Source: CAYHGV01 sp964356135 (GTDB lineage: Bacteria; Hydrothermota; Tepidihabitantia; CAYHGV01). Taken from it: a stretch of DNA of 30,533 nucleotides. This document shows positions 9,234 through 15,360 of this stretch, piece by piece. The stretch is from contig CAYHGV010000029.1 of the NCBI GenBank assembly GCA_964356135.1, positions 1 through 30,533 on the forward strand. The letters run 5' to 3'. The first letter of the stretch is position 1. Every line of letters begins with the position of its first letter. A program made the position numbers and the translations under genes. Under the pieces are notes generated by a model, which did no database searches, was not told where the DNA came from, and saw only the letters and a list, made by a program, of their open reading frames with translations.

Positions 9234-9262
9234 ACTGTAAGAAAGAAACGGCTTTCCGTCAA
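9234..9262 (-). promoter_or_regulatory. Predicted promoter of the carboxypeptidase gene (leaderless)
   Basis: On the minus strand TTGACG (9257-9262) is followed after 17 bases by TACAGT (9234-9239). A start about 7 bases further falls next to the ATG at 9224, and no Shine-Dalgarno sequence is present between them. Confidence 0.5.
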
Positions 9263-9337
9263 GGTCTTCGGGAGGGAAATGAAATAAATTTTACTCGCTT
9301 AAGAGCTAAAAAATCACATATCGGCAGGATTGTTGTC

Positions 9338-10789
9338 TTATCTTAACCGCACCACTTTCTTGGTCGATTTATAGTCCTTGGTCTCTAACCGATAGAAATA
9401 GACACCGGTTGCCGCTTTTTGACCGTCGTCCGCCTTACCGTCCCAGGTGAGCGTGTAATAACCGGGTTTTTGTTGGTTACCAACAAGCTTTTTGACCATC
9501 CTGCCGGTTACATCATAGACCTTGAGGTTAACCATGGCCTCGACCGGCAGTTGGTATTTGATAGTTGTCGTCTGCCTGAACGGATTCGGAAAATTTTGAT
9601 AGAGGGCAAAGCGACCGGGTAAACCACGGGATTGTTCTTCGGTTCCAGCGGTTGTCTTCTGGACAGGCTTTAGTCCCGCCTGATAGACGAGGATACGAGA
9701 GCAGGCAACCGGTTGACCGGAGAGTTTTTTCAGTTTGATGTGCAGCTCGTCCCGGCGCATTGCAAGACGGTGGGGCGGGATATGGTATTTTAAGATTCCT
9801 TTGCCGCGAAGCGTGAGGGTGTCTTCAAGTTCGGCTGTTTTTAAGATAATAGTATTATCGGTAAGATAGGGAAGTTCCACCATCACACCGTAATTATAAT
9901 TCTGCTCAAAAAATGGGAGATAGTAGACGAGAGAATCAAAACCGATATCAGCAGCGGCGAACGATTCAACTGTTACAAAGGTATCGCGATAAGCGGTGAA
10001 TGGTGTTGATGGTTCTTTACCAAGCTCAAGATAGTAGTAGGGCAGGACGAAGGTGTCTTTTTGTGCTAATAAAAACGATTGTCCTCGGTAGACGCTCGAG
10101 AGTTTACTGTCAATCCAATGAGGGCCATTGCCTTCAGTCCAGATAGTGAGGGCATCGATATAAGAGACGCTTTCGCTGGAGAGAGTATCATCAAAGCTAT
10201 AGACCATCGTGTGGGGATAGCATGAGGAGAGGGTAGCTGAGCCACTCAGGTTCTGACGTTCGGTCCAGGTGCTATCCCAGGGCTTATAAATACGCAGGAA
10301 GACATCGTTCGAATCGAGGTTCTGATAAGTGACCGCCAGACCACGACTGATATGAGGATACGAGGGCAGTCCTACGTTCGACTCCAAAGTCGTGACCGTG
10401 CTCAACCATCCGAAGTACTGCTGAGGGCTTGTCATATTCACATAGCCAAATCCCCAGCGAATCCTTGCTTTGTTTCTGCCTAAATCCTCTCCCCCGGTCC
10501 CATAGCAATTCCCACCCATGACATCGGCCGAGATGCTGGTAACCGGATATGGCGAATTGTAGACCCGTACCGAATCTGACCAGTATGGATGGGAAGAGGG
10601 AATGCGAATTCTGCCCCAAATGTCGCCGTCCCGCACATACAAAACACCCGGAATGTTGTAGATGGTATTCTGTAATGTATCCCGGACAAACCCTATTACT
10701 ATTACCGGTGGGGGAGGAAGTTCATCAACATAAGTCCATTCTTCGATAATCGTATCCCGAGTAGAAGGTTGATTGATGATAAAGTTTCT
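9338..10789 (-). pseudogene. C-terminal third of a disrupted secreted protein, after an amber stop
   Basis: The minus-strand frame is open from just after the TAG at 10790-10792 down to 9338 and is in the same frame as the segment upstream, so this is one gene with a nonsense codon. Residues on either side read HYEIH-stop-RNFIINQP and continue as a plausible protein (TIIEEWTYVDELPPPPVIVI, GVLYVRDGDIWGRIRI). It ends in a sorting domain (LYQNFPNPFRQTTTIKY, LKVYDVTGRMV, WDGKADDGQKAATGVYFYRL) finishing TKKVVRLR. A TTG at 10642 could start a 434-aa product, but it has no ribosome site or signal peptide. It is therefore best read as the orphaned tail of the gene that begins at 15347. Confidence 0.8.
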
Positions 10790-11836
10790 CTAATGGATTT
10801 CGTAATGACGATCGGTAGGGTAATACAGTCCGTAGCAAATATGAACCGAATCAGAGGTACCTTCGTAGTTTCTGCCTATCACCATTGAGGGTGAAGAGAT
10901 GGCATAAGCAGAGCTGGTGGAATGAATTTTGGTAGGTTGAGCCCAGCTCTGTCCGGTTTTATATGCATACCAGAGCGATTCGCTGTCACAAGAAACCCAG
11001 CACGCCGCCATCTGCCAGTCTAAGGTTAGGGTATTACCACGACCGGTAACCAGAGCAGGATAAATCCCTGCGCCTATCGCTTTCGGGTCAGTCCAGTAAT
11101 AGAGCCAGGGATGCTTGGTCGTGTAATAGACGCTGTCGCCATCCGAATAGAGCTCGTGCACATAGAGATAACCGGCCAAATCGGTCCAGCCGTCCCTTCT
11201 CGGCACCGAGAGCAACCGCCGTCCATTGTTTAAGGCGGTCATCCGGGCGAAGTTTGAGTTCCATGGTGGTATTTCAGCAATTTTAAACAACCGACCATCG
11301 CCCGGTGCAATCCTTATCAAAACATTGCCGGTTCCGGTCTCGCATTCGATTATCTCTTTCGTGAGCTGGTCAACCAGCCAGACTTTTTCTGTATATTCAC
11401 CGCCAATTCTAACCGAGAGCATGACCGTATCGGTAGGTAAGCAGCGCCGATTGACGATGAGGAAATAATCCACGCTGTCGTTATCGTAATAAAGGGCAAG
11501 CTCGCAATATAATGAATCGGGATTGCCCGTTCCCCCATCTTCGATAGCCGTAATGTATTTTAACCCGTTAAAGGGATGGTCGGGTGTAACCGATGTCGCG
11601 GTATCCCATTTTATCGCCCGAAAGACCGGACCGAGAATCTGCAAATCTTCGTTGAGGTGTTTGACTGCATCAAATGTGGTGTCCGGGTAATGATGAGCAT
11701 AGTCATAAGGATACCGGTCCAAAGCGATCAATCCAGCGTTTCTTAAGACATAATATGGAAACCAAAACGAATCAGCCGGTGTTGGCAGAGGATCAGTATT
11801 GGGCGGTAGAGTATCGGAACTGTAGGTATAGTAGAT
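10790..11836 (-). pseudogene. Middle part of the disrupted secreted glycosidase-like gene
   Basis: This segment runs from the transposon edge to the in-frame TAG at 10790. If the element and one 9-bp duplication are removed, the frame joins exactly to the N-terminal fragment: ...GAKGVIYY from upstream runs into TYSSDTLPPN. The first part completes a TIM-barrel-like domain followed by what looks like a beta-sandwich of glycosidases (VWLVDQLTKEIIE, NVLIRIAPGDGRLFKI). The second part (DGWTDLAGYLYVHEL, DSESLWYAYKTGQSWAQP) looks like propeller-type repeats. The open frame extends upstream into the transposon (to 11872) only by chance. The glycosidase assignment is an impression from motif style and not a confident family call. 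Confidence 0.82.
11828..11836. repeat. Left 9-bp target-site duplication (ATAGTAGAT)
   Basis: ATAGTAGAT lies directly before the left inverted repeat and is repeated exactly at 14490-14498, directly after the right inverted repeat. Confidence 0.9.
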
Positions 11837-11855
11837 GGTAACTATATACTTGGCA
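11837..11855 (+). repeat. Left terminal inverted repeat of the transposon
   Basis: GGTAACTATATACTTGGCA is identical over 19 bases to the reverse complement of 14471-14489. The next base differs (C versus A). Confidence 0.93.
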
Positions 11856-11865
11856 CACAAAGCCC

Positions 11866-11893
11866 TTGACAAAGAGTTAGATTAAGGTAGGAT
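11866..11893 (+). promoter_or_regulatory. Predicted promoter for the 50-aa passenger gene
   Basis: TTGACA (11866-11871), a 16-base spacer and TAGGAT (11888-11893) precede a strong AAAGGAGG at 11901-11908 and the ATG at 11913. The 16-base spacing is shared with the other main promoters in the element. Confidence 0.5.
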
Positions 11894-11912
11894 TAGGGTA
11901 AAAGGAGGAAGT

Positions 11913-12065
11913 ATGACAAATGGCGAAATAAAACAAATCTTCCCTTATCCCAAAGAAATTAACAAACTCTTAGAGGAAAGAACGGAACTAAAGTCCCTCC
12001 TCGAATACATTACCGCTCAACTCGATGCATTAGATAATCGAATTAGAAAATTGGAGAGGAAATAA
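11913..12065 (+). CDS. Small coiled-coil protein of the transposon, 50 aa
   Basis: This short gene encodes MTNGEIKQIFPYPKEINKLL and continues as a charged helix (EERTELKSLLEYITAQLDAL, then DNRIRKLERK). AAAGGAGG sits 4 bases before the ATG and a promoter-like pair lies upstream, so translation is likely. The heptad-like spacing of Ile/Leu suggests one long amphipathic or coiled-coil helix. I recognise no family. It is the first gene inside the left end of the element and is read toward the transposase, with the 74-aa gene converging on it. Confidence 0.65.
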   Translation: MTNGEIKQIFPYPKEINKLLEERTELKSLLEYITAQLDALDNRIRKLERK

Positions 12066-12084
12066 ACTATATCTTAAACACTTT

Positions 12085-12309
12085 CTAACGAATATTAAAC
12101 AACTTCCCAGTCGCCTTTTCCCACGCTATCTTCCTTCGTGCCTCTTTAAGTTCTATATCTCTGGGGGTTAGTTTGGGCTCTGTTTTAATGTATCGTTTTA
12201 GAGCGGTTTTGAAACAGGGATGACTTTTAGGCAAGGATAAGGCTCGCCCTAATTCAATGGTAGCATCTTCCTGTTCATTGTAAGATACTGGTTGCTTTGT
12301 TTTTTTCAT
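12085..12309 (-). CDS. Small charged protein of the transposon, 74 aa
   Basis: A basic protein with no recognised domain. It has a polar N-terminus (KKTKQPVSYNEQEDATIELG) and a helical, lysine/arginine-rich rest (ALKRYIKTEPKLTPRDIELK). AGGAGG lies 5 bases before the ATG at 12309; the ATG at 12312 is only 2 bases away, so I choose the second. A very good promoter (TTGACA-16-TATACT) lies directly upstream and is nearly the same as the one downstream of the transposase. It is divergent from the transposase and convergent with the 50-aa gene. A regulatory role is possible from size and charge, but nothing in the sequence proves it. Confidence 0.7.
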   Translation of the reverse strand: MKKTKQPVSYNEQEDATIELGRALSLPKSHPCFKTALKRYIKTEPKLTPRDIELKEARRKIAWEKATGKLFNIR

Positions 12310-12329
12310 CATAACCTCCTCAAGTTATA

Positions 12330-12366
12330 GATTACAGTATAACTAAAATTTGGTGAATGTCAAGGG
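12330..12366 (-). repeat. Inner inverted repeat carrying a promoter (left copy)
   Basis: This 37-base segment matches the reverse complement of 13425-13461 at 30 of 37 positions by my count. It contains TTGACA (12358-12363), a 16-base spacer and TATACT (12336-12341) on the minus strand, driving the 74-aa gene. The two copies bracket the transposase and the 37-aa ORF. Confidence 0.75.
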
Positions 12367-12378
12367 TCGGAAAAATGT

Positions 12379-12384
12379 TATAAT
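12379..12384 (+). promoter_or_regulatory. TATAAT -10 box of the transposase gene, leaderless start
   Basis: A consensus TATAAT ends 5 bases before the transposase ATG at 12390, so the transcript would begin at or next to the start codon. No Shine-Dalgarno sequence and no good -35 hexamer are present, suggesting weak expression. Confidence 0.5.
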
Positions 12385-12389
12385 AGAGT

Positions 12390-13361
12390 ATGAGACACTT
12401 AAACGACCCCGGACATATAAGCCTTCAGGACTTGGCTGAACGATTCCCTACCGAGCAGTCTTGTCGAAACTACCTTGAGGCTATCCGATGGAACGGTCAT
12501 ATTACTTGCCCTCATTGTGGTTCGTATAAGACCCATAAGTATAATGGCGGTAGGTTATACTTCTGTTTGTCCTGTTGTAAACAGTTCACCGTAACAGTAG
12601 GCACTATCTTTGAAGGTAGTCATATCCCTTTACCGAAATGGTTCTTTGCCATTTTTATTATCACAGCCCATAAGAAGGGAATATCGTCTTTACAGTTAAG
12701 CCGAGACATAAAAGTTACTCAAAAGACCGCCTGGTATATGAACCACAGGATAAGATACGCCATAGCTCACCAGTTCCTTAATGTCAGGTTAAATAATACA
12801 GTAGAGGTTGACGAGACTTATATAGGCGGTAAGACCAGAAGATTAGGAGACCCACCATTGACAGTAGGTAGAGGTTCGGAACGAAAGACCCCTGTTATCG
12901 GTATAGCCGAGCGGAACGGAAATATTATCAGCCTACCGGTTAGACGAATAACCGGAAAGAATATCAAGAGAATAGTTCGGCAGTATGTAGAAGTCGGGGC
13001 TAATGTTATGACCGATGAGTTCCCGTCTTATAACTCATTAAACCATGACTATAAACATGAGACAGTTCACCATAGGTCAAGGGAATATGCCAGAGGCAAT
13101 GTCTACACCAATACTATCGAGGGGTTCTTCGGACTATTGAAACGGGGTCTAACGGGTGTCTATCACAGCGTTAGTCCTAAGCATGTTCACCGTTACTGCA
13201 ATGAATTTTCCTATCGGTGCAATACAAGAAAGGTAAAAGATAGTGAAAGATTTGTTATGGCGTTGAGCCAGTGCGAGGGTAGATTGACTTATAGAAACTT
13301 AATAGGAGCTAAACAGAATGAAAAAAAGCAAGCGGAAGTCCACACACAAAGAGTTTCCTAA
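12390..13361 (+). CDS. IS1595-family (ISXO2-like) transposase
   Basis: This 323-aa transposase has the family layout. An N-terminal helical region (ISLQDLAERFP, NYLEAIRWNG) is followed by a zinc ribbon with Cys40, Cys43, Cys59 and Cys62 (CPHCG...CLSCC). The DDE-type catalytic domain has Asp141 (VEVDETYIGGK), Asp209 (VMTDEFPSYN) and probably Glu244 (NTIEGFFGLLKRG). The end matches the family pattern (VYHSVSPKHVHRYCNEFSYR). It is full length with no frameshift and so is potentially active. It acts on the 19-bp ends at 11837 and 14489. The start is supported by the fit to the family N-terminus, although it has no ribosome site and lies 5 bases after a TATAAT box. Confidence 0.93.
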   Translation: MRHLNDPGHISLQDLAERFPTEQSCRNYLEAIRWNGHITCPHCGSYKTHKYNGGRLYFCLSCCKQFTVTVGTIFEGSHIPLPKWFFAIFIITAHKKGISSLQLSRDIKVTQKTAWYMNHRIRYAIAHQFLNVRLNNTVEVDETYIGGKTRRLGDPPLTVGRGSERKTPVIGIAERNGNIISLPVRRITGKNIKRIVRQYVEVGANVMTDEFPSYNSLNHDYKHETVHHRSREYARGNVYTNTIEGFFGLLKRGLTGVYHSVSPKHVHRYCNEFSYRCNTRKVKDSERFVMALSQCEGRLTYRNLIGAKQNEKKQAEVHTQRVS

Positions 13362-13431
13362 GAAAAAAATAGATTGGGAAAAGTTTGATGCGGCGATGAG
13401 AAAAATCATTAAAATAAACTACACCCCTTGA
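13318..13431 (+). CDS. Short lysine-rich ORF overlapping the transposase end, 37 aa
   Basis: The ORF starts inside the last codons of the transposase in another frame, with AGGAG about 10 bases upstream, and encodes a basic peptide (KKSKRKSTHKEFPKKK, IDWEKFDAAMRKIIKI). The pattern of a basic stretch followed by an amphipathic helix looks designed and not random, and small ORFs at this place occur in related elements as far as I recall. Its TGA lies within the TTGACA of the next promoter. The function is unknown; a regulator or antitoxin-like partner is only a guess. Confidence 0.45.
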   Translation: MKKSKRKSTHKEFPKKKIDWEKFDAAMRKIIKINYTP

Positions 13432-13461
13432 CATTCGCAAAAATTTAATTATACTATAAGA
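13425..13461 (+). repeat. Inner inverted repeat carrying a promoter (right copy)
   Basis: This is the partner of 12330-12366. It contains TTGACA at 13428-13433 and TATACT at 13450-13455 with a 16-base spacer, reading to the right into the 128-aa gene region. Confidence 0.75.
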
Positions 13462-13471
13462 AAGGTTATGA

Positions 13472-13609
13472 ATGAGTAGGAGAAATAAAAAACGGTTGAC
13501 AAAAATGTTTGTAACTATTAAACTTAATCCTAATGGAAATAAGTCTTTGGATTTTTCGTCTTGTGATTGCTACCTGCCTAAGTGTTTTCATTATCAATTT
13601 TACGCCTGA
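13472..13609 (+). CDS. Possible 45-aa ORF
   Basis: An ATG at 13472 follows AAAGG and the strong promoter at 13428-13455 and opens a basic ORF (MSRRNKKRLTKMFVTIKLNP). The second half overlaps the start of the 128-aa membrane protein in a different frame. It may be a real leader peptide or merely chance. It is retained because otherwise the best promoter in the element would have no adjacent start codon. Confidence 0.25.
   Translation: MSRRNKKRLTKMFVTIKLNPNGNKSLDFSSCDCYLPKCFHYQFYA
13496..13524 (+). promoter_or_regulatory. Predicted promoter for the 128-aa membrane protein
   Basis: TTGACA (13496-13501), a 17-base spacer and TAAACT (13519-13524) would start transcription at about 13531-13533, exactly at the ATG of the membrane protein. 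That gene has no Shine-Dalgarno sequence, so a leaderless transcript is likely. Confidence 0.45.
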
Positions 13610-13919
13610 AATGGAGAAAATCATTACCATTGGAATACCTTCCGTGATAGGGGTCGGTTCACTAATAGCACTTATAGTATTGGAAATTAAAAAGAGGAGA
13701 AGACAAAGTATGCAAGCCGATAGAATTACTAAACAACAAGATTCAATAGTTGACACATTTAATGCACACCAGAAAGGTTATTCCTACTCACCCGAATCCC
13801 TCTACGAAAAAGTAAAAAAAGAGTTTAAGGATTACTCCGAGTTCAGACTACGCTTACAGGAATTAGTTAATAACCACATAGTCAGCCCCGCCGGTCAGAA
13901 GCAATATCGGTTGTTTTAG
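13533..13919 (+). CDS. Two-helix membrane protein of the transposon, 128 aa
   Basis: The N-terminus contains two hydrophobic segments, about 3-22 (LWIFRLVIATCLSVFIINF) and 31-50 (ITIGIPSVIGVGSLIALIVL). A strongly basic stop-transfer (KKRRRQ) follows, so the rest would be cytoplasmic. The soluble part (about 75-128) is helical and may be a small winged-helix-like domain (YSPESLYEKVKKEFKDYSEF, LRLQELVNNHIVSPAGQ). I recognise no family. It lies after the transposase, followed by the 155-aa gene with its own promoter. Its role as cargo is unknown; sensing or defence would be speculation. Confidence 0.7.
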   Translation: MEISLWIFRLVIATCLSVFIINFTPEMEKIITIGIPSVIGVGSLIALIVLEIKKRRRQSMQADRITKQQDSIVDTFNAHQKGYSYSPESLYEKVKKEFKDYSEFRLRLQELVNNHIVSPAGQKQYRLF

Positions 13920-13934
13920 TTTATCGAGTAGGAC

Positions 13935-13962
13935 TTGACATTTTCAGCCTTTCCTTTATCAT
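13935..13962 (+). promoter_or_regulatory. Predicted promoter for the 155-aa passenger gene
   Basis: TTGACA (13935-13940), a 16-base spacer and TATCAT (13957-13962) precede AAGGAGGG at 13979-13986 and the ATG at 13990. The first eight bases (TTGACATT) match the two inner-repeat promoters. Confidence 0.55.
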
Positions 13963-13989
13963 ATATCATATCTCTAACAAGGAGGGTCA

Positions 13990-14457
13990 ATGGCTGAGCA
14001 GAAACTACCGGACTCTATAACTGTAGAGTTCTTACACCCAAACGGTGAGCCTATTAAATGCAAGGAATTAAGTAAGGAATTTATAGCCGAATTCAAAATC
14101 CCTACTACCAGCGAAGATAAACCGTTCCAGATAATCGTTAAAAAGAAGTATGCCAAACAAACAGGCAACCTTTATTATGACGGTTCTTTAGATTGTATTC
14201 CGTTCCCTGATGGTTTAGATACCCTTATTAAAATAGAAGGGACTCCTATCCCTATGAGTAAAATACACCAATCGGGAAGCGGTAACAATCAAAGAAAGGG
14301 CGAGCAACATCTACAATTGACCAGTTTTACCTATGAGGCTACTATCTTTCTTACTCAAAGTAAATCCCCTTTCTTTATAAAGGTTCATGCCCATAAATCC
14401 CCAGACCATAGTGGACAGATTCAAAAATACCCCCATAATATCGAAATAAAGACCTAA
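13990..14457 (+). CDS. Unknown soluble passenger protein, 155 aa
   Basis: No signal peptide or membrane segment is visible. The sequence looks beta-rich (ITVEFLHPNGEPIKC, FQIIVKKKYAKQTGNLYYDG, LTSFTYEATIFLTQ, PFFIKVHAHKSP) and lacks an obvious catalytic motif; the histidines near the C-terminus are not in a pattern I know. Translation is well supported by a strong ribosome site 4 bases before the ATG and by a promoter. The stop lies 13 bases before the right inverted repeat, so it is the last gene of the element. The family is unrecognised. Confidence 0.75.
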   Translation: MAEQKLPDSITVEFLHPNGEPIKCKELSKEFIAEFKIPTTSEDKPFQIIVKKKYAKQTGNLYYDGSLDCIPFPDGLDTLIKIEGTPIPMSKIHQSGSGNNQRKGEQHLQLTSFTYEATIFLTQSKSPFFIKVHAHKSPDHSGQIQKYPHNIEIKT

Positions 14458-14470
14458 AAACTTCACAGTT

Positions 14471-14489
14471 TGCCAAGTATATAGTTACC
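14471..14489 (-). repeat. Right terminal inverted repeat of the transposon
   Basis: The reverse complement reads GGTAACTATATACTTGGCA, identical to 11837-11855. It contributes the last codons (GNYILGKL) and nearly the stop of the truncated host frame. Confidence 0.93.
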
Positions 14490-14498
14490 ATAGTAGAT
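14490..14498. repeat. Right 9-bp target-site duplication (ATAGTAGAT)
   Basis: This is an exact copy of 11828-11836. On the minus strand it encodes the IYY of both broken ends of the host gene. Confidence 0.9.
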
Positions 14499-15347
14499 AA
14501 CCCCTTTTGCGCCATAAGCCAAAGAGAGAAAAGCTTGGCTCCGAATCTCCTCAGCCTTGGGTCGGCGAAATAGTCGATACATCTTACCCCACAGGTCTGG
14601 AGGGACTTGTGTCGAATCAAACAGACGATATTCCCGATGAGTCTGGATAATTGCATACCACTCGGTTGGTTTTGGCCGATTGAGATTTTCAAAAAGGCGC
14701 ATCTGCTGGTTGCAGTTCGCGGAATAATTCACAAAACTATCGAGTACCGTCTGGTCGGAATAAGGAGAATTACCACGAAACCAGTAATGACTAAAGCCTA
14801 TGACATCGAGGTCAGGACAAGATTCAAATATTTCTGGAAAATGAATTTCGCGGTAACCTCCTTGTCCCATTGTCTTAAACGTAGAGTCTTCATCGTGGAG
14901 TTTAGCGCACACATATTGAATCCCTGGATAAAACACAGTATCGTACATTTCTGGGTACTCCAATCCTACAGCCCAACCCCAGGCACCTATGTGCCCACTC
15001 CATCTATTTGCCCAACTTTCTGCGCAAAGATTCACCGTATCCATCCATGCCTGCTTATCACTATCAGAACCATTCCATGGATAATGGGCAGCGAAACCAT
15101 TGTATTGTTGACAAAATTTAATGCCATTTGGGTCGCAGATAGTATCTCGAAACCATTCATCGTGACCACCTGCCGCTCCAAAGAGGAAGTTAGACTTAGC
15201 GACCGTTAAATTGAAGCTGTCTTGGCGGGTACGATAATTTCCGGAAACAGCCCAATACCCAAAATCTATGTTTCCTTGCTGTCCGTTAGTCGAACAGATA
15301 CCTGCAGATCCGAGTAGAATTAATATTTTCATTGCAGAGAATTTCAT
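14490..15347 (-). pseudogene. N-terminal part of the disrupted secreted glycosidase-like gene
   Basis: The fragment has a proper start: AAGGAGAAAA before the ATG at 15347 and a signal peptide (MKFSAMKILILLGSAGICS). The body has TIM-barrel-like features of a secreted glycosidase-type enzyme (GHIGAWGWAVGLEYPEMYDT, CPDLDVIGFSHYWFRG, EEIRSQAFLSLAYGAKGVIYY); no family is assigned with confidence. The transposon interrupts it right after GVIYY, and the frame stops 8 codons later at 14463. The restored gene would encode about 1115 residues: catalytic-like domain, beta-sandwich, propeller-like middle and sorting domain. It lies 13 bases after the seven-repeat secreted protein and was probably cotranscribed with it. 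Both the insertion and the amber stop argue that it is dead. Confidence 0.82.
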
Positions 15348-15360
15348 TTTTTCTCCTTGT

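Larger units (their letters stand above)
11837..14489 (+). mobile_element. IS1595-type transposon with passenger genes (2653 bp)
   Basis: The element is bounded by perfect 19-bp terminal inverted repeats (GGTAACTATATACTTGGCA at 11837-11855 and its complement at 14471-14489) and flanked by the 9-bp direct repeat ATAGTAGAT. Removing the element plus one repeat (2662 bp) restores a continuous reading frame in the host gene, which confirms the boundaries. It holds an ISXO2-like transposase (12390-13361) and several small genes (50, 74, 37, possibly 45, 128 and 155 aa). The interior is clearly more A/T-rich than the flanks. IS1595-family elements usually start with GG and make 8-bp duplications; here 9 bp match. 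The perfect repeats and intact transposase suggest a fairly recent insertion. Confidence 0.93.

Noticed and set aside
10790..10792. Amber codon as evidence for a recoded stop
   Set aside because: TAG ends other genes in the window (for example at 239 and 22296) where the proteins are of normal family length, so it is a normal stop here.
10642..11872. Reading 9338-10642 and 10790-11872 as two independent intact genes
   Set aside because: They are in the same frame with sensible protein sequence through the gap except for one TAG. Neither has a signal peptide or ribosome site, and the upstream one runs into the transposon end.
13472..13609. 45-aa ORF behind the strongest promoter of the element as a confident gene
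   Set aside because: It overlaps the membrane-protein start in another frame and has no composition or motif support. It is kept only as a low-confidence entry.
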